Part shown: positions 53,769 to 61,202 of the stretch, piece after piece
Layout: each line of letters begins with the position of its first letter
Numbering within the stretch: the stretch's first letter is position 1
Assembly: GCA_947492995.1 (NCBI GenBank)
Contig: CANLOU010000005.1
Coordinates: 1-64,000 of the forward strand
Length of the DNA stretch: 64,000 bases
Direction: 5' to 3'
From: an uncultured Litoreibacter sp.
Lineage (GTDB): Bacteria > Pseudomonadota > Alphaproteobacteria > Rhodobacterales > Rhodobacteraceae
Program-made: the position numbers and the translations under genes
Notes under the pieces: generated by a model
What the model was told of the DNA's origin: nothing
Database searches by the model: none
Seen by the model: only the letters and a program-made list of their open reading frames with translations

Positions 53769-54673
53769 ATCGCCTCTCCGGTGATGTTCGAAATGGTGGT
53801 GTTCATGGTGCGGATCACCTCGGCCAGCTGGCGCTTGTCATCCTTGTTCAAGGGCTGAAGCGGCTTGCGCGGCGGGCCCGCGTCAATGCCACGCAAGGTG
53901 AGACCATATTTGATGCATTGGACAAATTTGCCGCCCTGCTCCAGCACGCTCATCAAGGGCAGCATGGCTGACATGATGGCGCGACCTTTGGTGAAATCCC
54001 CTTCGACCGCGCAGGCCTTATAAAGCGCCAGATGCGCCTCGGGGGCGAAATTGGACCCTGCACAGACCCAGGACCGCGCGCCCCATGCAAAGAATTCAAG
54101 CGCCTGGTCGTCCATACCGCAAGACAGCGCAATATGGGGATAGTCGCGCGCCAGCATGTGGACCCGGTTTATGTCGCCGGAGCTTTCCTTGATGGCGCAA
54201 AAATTGGGCGACCGCCCCAGCCTGTCGAGCGTTTCCTCATCCATGTTGACCGACATCCGGCCCGGATAATTGTAAAGCATCGCCGGAAGGTTTGCGGCCC
54301 GATCAATGGCCAAAGCATGCAAGGCAATCTCGCGGCCCGTGGGGTAGGCGTAGGGCGGCGTTGCGATCAAAAGCGCATCGGCCCCCGCCTTCTTGGCTTC
54401 TTGTGCGAAGCCAACGCTGTCCTCGGTACGGATCGCGCCAGTGCCGACGATCATCGGCACGCGTTTGTCGATCAAATCGGCGCATCGGTTCATCATCCAA
54501 ATGCGTTCGGCTTCCGTCTGCGCGTAATACTCCCCCGTTGACCCAGCAACGATTATGCCATGCACACCGGCGAAAATCAGATGCTCGACAGTCTGTGCCA
54601 GCGCCTCCTCGTTGCACGAAAAGTCGTCGTGGTAGGGCGTCACGATCGGGGTGTAGATGCCTTCAAACTGCAT
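53765..54673 (-). CDS. DHDPS/N-acetylneuraminate lyase family protein (DapA-like)
   Basis: Class I aldolase of 302 residues. GIIVAGSTGEYYAQT (39-53), Tyr136 in LYNYPGRM and the Schiff-base Lys162 in CAIKESSGD are conserved. Its place between a GntR regulator and catabolic enzymes argues against lysine biosynthesis and for a catabolic lyase, deaminase or dehydratase, such as those acting on keto-sugars or hydroxyproline derivatives. It overlaps gntR by 11 bases and the dehydrogenase by four. Confidence 0.87.
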   Translation of the reverse strand: MQFEGIYTPIVTPYHDDFSCNEEALAQTVEHLIFAGVHGIIVAGSTGEYYAQTEAERIWMMNRCADLIDKRVPMIVGTGAIRTEDSVGFAQEAKKAGADALLIATPPYAYPTGREIALHALAIDRAANLPAMLYNYPGRMSVNMDEETLDRLGRSPNFCAIKESSGDINRVHMLARDYPHIALSCGMDDQALEFFAWGARSWVCAGSNFAPEAHLALYKACAVEGDFTKGRAIMSAMLPLMSVLEQGGKFVQCIKYGLTLRGIDAGPPRKPLQPLNKDDKRQLAEVIRTMNTTISNITGEAI

Positions 54674-55367
54674 TGCGTCGGTCTTTCATCGAGATCACAT
54701 CCAAGGGGAGCGGGTCGGGGCGGACATATTTTTCCAACTGATCGCGCGACAGGTCCCAGTGCTGCAGCGTCAGATCGGTGGCAATCGTGGGCTCTTGCGC
54801 CTCAATCGCGGAAATCATCGCGTCATGCTGTTCGATTGCTTTGCGAACCCGGGTTTGGTCGGCCTCGGATTGCGGGGCAAAAAACGTCTGGCTCAGCCGC
54901 GTGTGGTCCACCAGCATGCGCTTCAGCCCGGCGAACAAATAGGGGTTCTGCGCCATTTCGCCGATGTGTTCGTGAAACTCGTGGTTCAGCAGTCCGGCCT
55001 TGGCGGCCTCCCCCGCTTTTGCCGCTTGCGCAAAGGCAAGCTGAACGGTTTTGAGCTGCCCCAATTGCCGCGAGGTGCGGTTTTCGGCGGCCTGACGCGC
55101 GATGGCGCAATAGATCAGCGGCGCGGTCTGAAAAAAGACCCGCATGGTTGAAAAGTCCATGGATTCGACCTTGGCGCCGCGGTTCTCTTCCAGCCTGACA
55201 AAGCCGCCTCCCGCTAACCGATGCAAAATTTCGCGCAGTGGCGTCCGGGAGATGCCGTATTCCTCGGCAAGGCTTGCTTCGTCCAGGTCGGAGCCCGGAG
55301 GAATGTCCTGCGTCAGGATGCGGGCGCGCAGATCCGCCGCACAATGCGCCTTGTTGTGTTTCGCCAT
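54663..55367 (-). CDS. GntR/FadR-family transcriptional regulator
   Basis: A 234-residue regulator with an N-terminal winged helix (about 10-72, SLAEEYGISRTPLREILHRL) and a C-terminal FCD ligand domain (about 95-220; NHEFHEHIGEM and EQHDAMISAIEA supply likely metal-binding His residues). It heads the operon it probably controls. A 16-bp palindrome, 17 bases before its ATG, is a fitting operator. GGGAG precedes the start. Confidence 0.92.
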   Translation of the reverse strand: MAKHNKAHCAADLRARILTQDIPPGSDLDEASLAEEYGISRTPLREILHRLAGGGFVRLEENRGAKVESMDFSTMRVFFQTAPLIYCAIARQAAENRTSRQLGQLKTVQLAFAQAAKAGEAAKAGLLNHEFHEHIGEMAQNPYLFAGLKRMLVDHTRLSQTFFAPQSEADQTRVRKAIEQHDAMISAIEAQEPTIATDLTLQHWDLSRDQLEKYVRPDPLPLDVISMKDRRNAV

Positions 55368-55383
55368 TATTATCTCCCTGTAC

Positions 55384-55399
55384 TATTTGTATACAAATA
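55384..55399. promoter_or_regulatory. Probable GntR operator
   Basis: A perfect 16-bp palindrome TATTTGTATACAAATA whose core TTGTATACAA is a classic FadR-subfamily GntR site. A further half site (ATACAA) follows at 55402-55407. Its location just upstream of gntR implies autoregulation of the operon and maybe of the metallo-hydrolase gene ending at 55430. Confidence 0.75.
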
Positions 55400-55429
55400 C
55401 AATACAAAGGAGGTCAATGCTGAGCCGCG

Positions 55430-56689
55430 CTAGCTGGGCTGGCTCCGAAGGCGTTTGGCCTCCCAAAGATAGCTGTTGCGCGCTGTGGCGTTGATCTCAG
55501 TGTGTGCCAGATCTTGCAATGTGCTTGCTTTCAGTTCCCTGACATCAACCCCGACCGCCAGCAGGTGGTCGCACAGCTCCAGCGTCCATTGGTGGTCGGT
55601 GCTGGCATGCGCGGCGGCGCTCAGCGCCTCGACCCCGCCTGCAAGGACGATCATATGCTTGGCCCGCGCCTTGTCTGACAGGGTTCCAAGATGTGTCGGG
55701 TTGCCATCATACCACCCCAAAGTACCAACCGCGAAGGCGCGGGCCGACCATGAGGCTTTGCCGTAAAATTCACCCAGCCACGGCTTGTCTGCCAGATCGG
55801 CTGGCAGCGAGATGCTGGCGGCGATGTCATCCAGCGACAGGCCAGCATCCATGCCATCGGCCGTGTGCTGCATAACATGAAGAATGGCCCGCGCCGTCGA
55901 GGTCAGAACCTCAGACACGCGGTCCTTGCCAAAAACGGGCCGCGTGTGGCCCGGTGCCAGGACCTGCGCCCCGAACCCGTCCAGCATGGTCAGCGTGTCA
56001 GCCCAGGCCTGAAAATCGCGATAGGGCGTGCCGCGAATGGCGTAGAGGTTGGGGAAGGCGTGATACCAGTTGTCGCCGGGGATCAGAACACCGCTTTGCG
56101 GAAACCAGAGTGCGATATGATCCGGGGTTTCGCCGGGCGCGAAGACCAGTTCAACCTCGACCCCATCAAGATCCATGGTGCATGGCCCTGCGATAAGGCG
56201 GTTCGGCGGTATGTGACCCGCACCCAACCCCTCCGTCGGGCGGTCGCCGGGGCCGCATCCGATGCTCACCCGCTCCTGCGGGGTCAGCCCGAGGCCGAAT
56301 TGAGCCAGCGTTCTGCGCCCAAGCGCCTTGGCCGGTGCAATACGGGTCTCGTCTTGCCCTACCAGATCAGACGAAAAGTCCGCATGGGCGACAATCTCGA
56401 TCTCGCGGCCTTCGGCAAACACCGATGCCCCAGAGATATGGTCCCGGTGGCTATGGGTATAAATGATCCGGTCGATGGGCTTGTCAGTGATCTTTCGAAA
56501 TTCCCTCAGCACATTGGTGGCCGCAGCGGTGCTTTCAGATGTGTCGACAATCGTGACCGACGACGCGCCCACAATCATGTGCTGGGTGGAGGCCGCAAAA
56601 CCCACAGCGGTATAAATGCCGGGGCATAGCTCGATGATGGCCTTCTCGAATTGCGTTGCGTTATGGGCGACCAGTTCTTCGTTTGCCAT
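55430..56689 (-). CDS. Alkylsulfatase-like metallo-beta-lactamase-fold hydrolase
   Basis: A 419-residue MBL-fold enzyme. The zinc motif THSHRDH (78-84) follows a TIVDTSES strand, and later GETPDHIALWFP, PGDNWYHAFPNLYAIRG and LAPGHTRPV provide further ligands. The C-terminal half resembles the helical dimerisation domain of SdsA1-type alkylsulfatases (LADKPWLGEFYG, SARAFAVGTLGWYDGNP). It lacks the extra SCP-like lipid-binding domain of full SdsA1. No signal peptide is seen. Probable activity is hydrolysis of a sulfate ester; other esters are possible. Confidence 0.8.
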   Translation of the reverse strand: MANEELVAHNATQFEKAIIELCPGIYTAVGFAASTQHMIVGASSVTIVDTSESTAAATNVLREFRKITDKPIDRIIYTHSHRDHISGASVFAEGREIEIVAHADFSSDLVGQDETRIAPAKALGRRTLAQFGLGLTPQERVSIGCGPGDRPTEGLGAGHIPPNRLIAGPCTMDLDGVEVELVFAPGETPDHIALWFPQSGVLIPGDNWYHAFPNLYAIRGTPYRDFQAWADTLTMLDGFGAQVLAPGHTRPVFGKDRVSEVLTSTARAILHVMQHTADGMDAGLSLDDIAASISLPADLADKPWLGEFYGKASWSARAFAVGTLGWYDGNPTHLGTLSDKARAKHMIVLAGGVEALSAAAHASTDHQWTLELCDHLLAVGVDVRELKASTLQDLAHTEINATARNSYLWEAKRLRSQPS

Positions 56690-56781
56690 GCTGCGCTGCT
56701 CCCTGCCTGACTTGCCTTGACTGTAACATTCGTTTGGTTGTCATGTTTATAAAATCCGCGGCTTCTGGACGAGGGCAACAG

Positions 56782-57594
56782 ATGAGCAGAACCTACGCAG
56801 TGACCGGTGTCGCAAGCGGCATCGGGGCCGAGCTTGCCAGCCTCCTGAAATCTCAGGGCCACGCGGTTATTGGTTTTGACCGGGTCGCCCCCACTGTCGC
56901 GCTGGACCATTACATCGCATTGGACCTCAGCGATGACGCCGGGCTGCTGGCAGCCGCCGCGCGGACACCGCTTGCCATTGACGGGCTGTGCAACAACGCA
57001 GGTCTGCCGCCCCGCCCCGGACAGGAGGCGCTGATCCTGCAGGTCAATTTCACCGGCACGCGGGCGTTCACGCAGGCGATGCTGCCCCATCTCAAGCCGG
57101 GCGCATCCATTGTGAATATGGCGTCACGCGCCGGTCATGGCTGGCGGGACAATTTGGAGCAGGTCAAAGCATTTGCGGCGCTGCACCAGCAAGACGCGGT
57201 CGCGGCTTTCGTCGTCGCCGAGGGCCTTGACGCTACGCGATGCTATAACCTGTCTAAGGAGGCCGTGATCCTTTGGACCATCGCGATGACCGAGACGATG
57301 GTCGCCCGCGACATCCGTATCAATTCCCTCAGCCCTGGCGGAGTCTCGACGGGGATATTGGGCGACTTTCAGCGCGCATTTGGCGATCAGATGGCCCGCA
57401 ACGTTGCGCGTGCAGGGCGGCCCGGAACAGCGCAAGAGATTGCGCAGATCGCGGCCTTTGCCCTGTCCCCGGACTGCAATTGGCTGAAGGGGGCTGACAT
57501 CGCCATTGATGGCGGCATGGGGGCGTTCAACATGACGGATGCGCTTGGCTTGGATGCGATGCGCATTGACGCGACGTCTGACTCTGAAAGATAG
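56782..57594 (+). CDS. Short-chain dehydrogenase/reductase
   Basis: A classical SDR of 270 residues from the ATG at 56782 (GAGGG upstream); a longer upstream frame lacks SDR homology. NAD(P) motif TGVASGIG (8-15), NNAG (71-74), catalytic Ser115, and Tyr155-x3-Lys159 (YNLSK) are intact. The insertion WRDNLEQVKAFAALHQQ recalls 3-alpha-hydroxysteroid dehydrogenase-like SDRs. Transcribed divergently from the metallo-hydrolase. Oxidises or reduces a hydroxyl/keto group; substrate unknown. Confidence 0.9.
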   Translation: MSRTYAVTGVASGIGAELASLLKSQGHAVIGFDRVAPTVALDHYIALDLSDDAGLLAAAARTPLAIDGLCNNAGLPPRPGQEALILQVNFTGTRAFTQAMLPHLKPGASIVNMASRAGHGWRDNLEQVKAFAALHQQDAVAAFVVAEGLDATRCYNLSKEAVILWTIAMTETMVARDIRINSLSPGGVSTGILGDFQRAFGDQMARNVARAGRPGTAQEIAQIAAFALSPDCNWLKGADIAIDGGMGAFNMTDALGLDAMRIDATSDSER

Positions 57595-57613
57595 CCGCCG
57601 CCTGCCCTTTCCC

Positions 57614-59272
57614 CTACCCTTGTTCCGGCCCGGGTCGTTTGCCGTAAAACGGGCGCTGGGACTCCGGCATTTCGCTTTCATCCCAAGCGCCAAGCACAAT
57701 GCCGCGCACACGGGACCGCTTCTGTTCTGCCGAGACGTCTTCGGCGCTCATCGTGGTGCGTTGCGACAAACGCCTGGCCCAGTCTGACAGCTTTCCGGCC
57801 ATCTCTGCCCGAATGTCAGAATGCGCCGCGCTCAACCCAAGGTCGTTTAATTCATTGGGGTCGGCCTCAAGATCAAACAGCATGGGGCGGAAACCCTGAG
57901 CATGGATGTATTTCCATTGCCGTGTCGCGACCATGAACTGCCGAGGGTCATCAACCGTAGCAGCAAAGGCCGCCGTGCCCGGTGAAATGCCGTAGTCATT
58001 TTCCGAGATCACGAAGTCCCGCCACATGTCAGGCGTTTCCCCGCGCAAAAACGGCAGCAGGGACCGGCCCTCCAAAATGTGCGGCGCTGGTGTGCCTCCT
58101 GCGACTTCAAGGAAGGTGGGGGCCAAGTCAATCGCCTCGACCAAGGCTTCACAACATGTGCCACGCGCCGCGTCAGCGGTTTTGCACGGGTCGCGCACAA
58201 TCAAAGGAATTTTGGCAGAGCAGTCGTGAAACAGCTCTTTCTCGCCCATCCAGTGATCGCCCAGATAATCACCATGGTCTGACGTCAGAACAATAAGGGT
58301 GTCGTCCCAAAGACCGGATTGCTTGAGATGCGCAAACAGCCGTCCCATCTGGTCGTCACATTGTTTAATCAGGCCCATATAGGTCGGAATGACCTCCCGC
58401 CGCACTTTCTCGCGGGAGAAGGACTCTCCGACCTTCCCTTTGGCAAACGCCTCAAATACCGGGTGCATGTCCTGCAATTCGGCGTCGCTTCGGTTGACGG
58501 GGATCACGTGCTCGGGGCCGAACATATCGTTGTAGGGCGGCGGCGCGATATAGGGCCAATGCGGTTTGATGTAGCTCAGGTGTAGACACCACGGAGTGTC
58601 GCCTGCCTGCTCCATGAACTCGATCGCCCGCGTAGTCATGTAGGGCGTTTCGCTCTCCTCGTCCGAGATGGCCGCCGGTTTGCGGGAATTTTCAAGAAGC
58701 CAGCCCGATTGGATATTGCCGTCCGCGTCACGCGCAGAGTTGGCGAAGTCATGCCACGGGTTTTCGCCTACATAGCCCCGCTCACGCAGCCAGTCATTGT
58801 AGCGGGCAGCGCCTTGTTCGTCATAAAGGCCCGCCGGCCCCTCGGGCCGCATCCCGTCATCGCGTTCCCACACGTCAAAGCCGCATTGTTCGGTTCGAAC
58901 GCCAATAATGCTGTCCTTGGGAATCCCCAGACGCCGCATCCCCTCCTCATCGGCCTTCATATGGGTTTTGCCGAGCAGCCAGCACTCCATGCCATGGTCG
59001 CGCAGGTGGTCTCCCATCGTTCGCTCGCCAACCCGCAGCGGCACCCGATTCCAGGTGGCACCGTGAGAATGGCAGTAGCGCCCGGTATAAAAGCTCATCC
59101 GCGAGGAGCCGCAAACAGGGGATTGGCAATAGGCGCGGGTAAACCGCACACCGTCGGCCGCCAACGCGTCGATATTTGGGGTCTGCAAATGCGGATGCCC
59201 GGCACAACTGAGATAATCCCAGCGAAGCTGGTCAAACATGATGAACAAAATGTTCTTGGGTTTCTCGCGCAT
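57614..59272 (-). CDS. Sulfatase / alkaline-phosphatase superfamily hydrolase
   Basis: A 552-residue type I sulfatase-fold enzyme. ILFIMFDQLRWDY (metal Asp) and the active-site segment CGSSRMSFYTGR (54-65) are present. The core is C-x-S-x-R rather than the standard C-x-P-x-R, though Cys54 could still be matured to formylglycine. Later HSHGATWN, LLGKTHM, TSDHGDYLGDHWMGEKELF agree. I chose the ATG at 59272 (AGAGG upstream) over 59296. No signal peptide, so it acts in the cytoplasm. Phosphonate monoester hydrolase activity is an alternative. Confidence 0.87.
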   Translation of the reverse strand: MREKPKNILFIMFDQLRWDYLSCAGHPHLQTPNIDALAADGVRFTRAYCQSPVCGSSRMSFYTGRYCHSHGATWNRVPLRVGERTMGDHLRDHGMECWLLGKTHMKADEEGMRRLGIPKDSIIGVRTEQCGFDVWERDDGMRPEGPAGLYDEQGAARYNDWLRERGYVGENPWHDFANSARDADGNIQSGWLLENSRKPAAISDEESETPYMTTRAIEFMEQAGDTPWCLHLSYIKPHWPYIAPPPYNDMFGPEHVIPVNRSDAELQDMHPVFEAFAKGKVGESFSREKVRREVIPTYMGLIKQCDDQMGRLFAHLKQSGLWDDTLIVLTSDHGDYLGDHWMGEKELFHDCSAKIPLIVRDPCKTADAARGTCCEALVEAIDLAPTFLEVAGGTPAPHILEGRSLLPFLRGETPDMWRDFVISENDYGISPGTAAFAATVDDPRQFMVATRQWKYIHAQGFRPMLFDLEADPNELNDLGLSAAHSDIRAEMAGKLSDWARRLSQRTTMSAEDVSAEQKRSRVRGIVLGAWDESEMPESQRPFYGKRPGPEQG

Positions 59273-59484
59273 CGCCAACCTCTTGCCAGACTGCATCCGG
59301 TGTTTTCAGGGGACCGTTTTGCCCCCACGCGTCTTTGCATAGCTGATCGTAGAGGTCGTTTGAAGCGCAGGTCACGCACATCATGGTCCATGATTGTACG
59401 GCGTACCCTCAACGTTGCGCTTGCCATATATTGCATTTGCCATCTACCCTCCGAGTCGATCAAGATTGATGCCCGGAGACCCCC

Positions 59485-60000
59485 TTGCACCCAGCGCTTA
59501 TTCCCGCAGATGAAATTGATGATTTTGTCATCATCCGCGTGCGTGCCTTTGCCCGCAAAGTGCAACGCGCGATCCTGCGCGATATTCTGGCGGACGAAGA
59601 TTTACCGTTGCTGGAATGGCAGCTTTTGTTTTCAGTCGCGCGGTTTGGCAGCTGCCATTTGGCCCATGTCAGCGCCAAGACCTCAATTGACCCCGCCCAT
59701 GGCAGCCGAGCTGCCGCCGCGCTGGAAATGCGGGGATTGATTGAACGGCAAGAGGACCCGCAAAACCGCCGCTGCAAGCTGATCTCGCTGACCTCGGACG
59801 GCAGAGCGGTGTTTGACCGCATCTGGCCGCGTGCCAAAGCCCAGATGAAAAGTGTCACCGACCAGCTCGACGCCAGCGACTTCAAGGACTTCAAACGATT
59901 GCTTGGGTTGGTCGACCAATCCGCCGAGCTGCTTGACCAAGACGACACGAAACCTGTCGTCAAAACCGATATGCATGAGGATACCAGAATACCTGTGTGA
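59485..60000 (+). CDS. MarR-family transcriptional regulator
   Basis: A 171-residue MarR-type winged-helix protein (EWQLLFSVARFGSCHLAHVS, RAAAALEMRGLIERQEDPQNRRCKLISLT). Start is TTG with GGAG six bases upstream; no in-frame ATG fits. It is divergent from the sulfatase and just before the TRAP transporter, so it may control both. Its C-terminus is acidic. Confidence 0.82.
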   Translation: MHPALIPADEIDDFVIIRVRAFARKVQRAILRDILADEDLPLLEWQLLFSVARFGSCHLAHVSAKTSIDPAHGSRAAAALEMRGLIERQEDPQNRRCKLISLTSDGRAVFDRIWPRAKAQMKSVTDQLDASDFKDFKRLLGLVDQSAELLDQDDTKPVVKTDMHEDTRIPV

Positions 60001-60086
60001 ACAAAGGCCAGCAAAAGGTCCGCACGGACAAGACAGCGCGCAAGCGCGCCACAACGATCAAACGTTTCTAATTCAGGGAGGAAGAT

Positions 60087-61133
60087 ATGAAACCGATGAA
60101 GATGATTGCTGCCAGTGCAGTGACAATGATGATGTCCGCAGGCGCATTCGCGCAGGCAAACCTAACGGCAGAGACCGCAAGCCCCGGTGGGGCGGTGCAT
60201 TTGTCACCTGCTCATTTGACGGAAGTGGCGGGGACAAACGGCATCGCCAACATTCAGCTGGCGGATGGCCAAACGCTGACAAACTCGATCCAGAACGTCG
60301 CCGAGGGCAAGACCGACATTGCCGGCACGCCCTATATTCTGCCGTTTCTGATGAACCGCGGTGTTGGCCCATATGGCTCGCTCGGGGCTGAAAAGGGGGC
60401 GGAGCTTGCCGGCAATCTGCGCGCGATCACCCCTGTGACACTGGGTGTGTTCTTCCTGTTTGCCTATGACGCCAAGGGCATTGGCGGCTGGGACGACCTG
60501 AAGGGTCGCAAAATCTACAATGGCCCACCCCGTGGTGGCGCACTGACCAACGCCCGCAGCATGATCCAGATTGTTGCAGGCCTGAAAGACGGCGAGGATT
60601 ATGAAGGCATGCAGGCCAACTGGGGTCAGGCCTCTTCGATCATCGCGAGTGGCGAACCTGATGCGGTGGTGCTGCCGGAATTGTTCCCGGGCAGCCGGCT
60701 GACGACCGTCGCGGCCGCCGGTAAGATGACCGGCTGGTCCATGCCCAAAGACATCTACGAGGGCGAGGCGATGCAGAAATACATGGTCGCACCCGGCTCC
60801 GCGCCATTCACCATCCCCGTGGCAGATTTGAGCGCCACAATGGGAGAAGACTGGACGTTTGTGTCCGAAGACGACACGTTCCGCGCCTTCTCAACGGTTG
60901 GTGGCATGGTTGTGAATAAGAACATGGACGATCAACTGGTGTATGATCTGGTCTCTACATATGTGGGCACAATGGATGAGCTGAAGGCCAAGGCCCCGTT
61001 CGGCAATACCGTCGCTTTCGACGAGCCGATGCAAGGCATGTGTGGCGCGAACCCGGTGCAGTACCACCCTGCCGCTGCGCGCGCATGGCGGGACGCGGGC
61101 TACACGCTTGATGACTGCGCTGTCGCGCAATAA
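60087..61133 (+). CDS. TAXI-family TRAP transporter solute-binding protein
   Basis: A 348-residue periplasmic binding protein with a signal peptide (1-23, ending AGAFAQ). The pattern TNSIQNVAEGKTDIAGTPYI, DLKGRKIYNGPPRGGALTNAR and VAAPG-like MVAPGSAPFTIP matches TAXI proteins that work with fused TRAP permeases. It has a strong GGGAGGA ribosome site. An intrinsic terminator separates it from the permease gene. Ligand unknown; the neighbouring sulfatases hint at an anionic sulfated or carboxylated compound. Confidence 0.87.
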   Translation: MKPMKMIAASAVTMMMSAGAFAQANLTAETASPGGAVHLSPAHLTEVAGTNGIANIQLADGQTLTNSIQNVAEGKTDIAGTPYILPFLMNRGVGPYGSLGAEKGAELAGNLRAITPVTLGVFFLFAYDAKGIGGWDDLKGRKIYNGPPRGGALTNARSMIQIVAGLKDGEDYEGMQANWGQASSIIASGEPDAVVLPELFPGSRLTTVAAAGKMTGWSMPKDIYEGEAMQKYMVAPGSAPFTIPVADLSATMGEDWTFVSEDDTFRAFSTVGGMVVNKNMDDQLVYDLVSTYVGTMDELKAKAPFGNTVAFDEPMQGMCGANPVQYHPAAARAWRDAGYTLDDCAVAQ

Positions 61134-61156
61134 GCCTGCACAGGTCTGAAACAATC

Positions 61157-61185
61157 GGCGTCGCCAAACCGGCGGCGCCCTTTTT
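61157..61185 (+). terminator. Intrinsic terminator between TRAP binding protein and permease
   Basis: A GC-rich stem GGCGTCGCC/GGCGGCGCC (61157-61165/61171-61179, one T-G pair) with an AAACC loop is followed by CTTTTT. It allows excess binding protein over permease. Confidence 0.75.
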
Positions 61186-61202
61186 CAACATAGAGCCACA
61201 CC

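Noticed and set aside
53765-54673. Lysine biosynthesis dapA
   Set aside because: Family motifs fit, but the gene is embedded in a GntR-controlled catabolic operon with overlapping reading frames.
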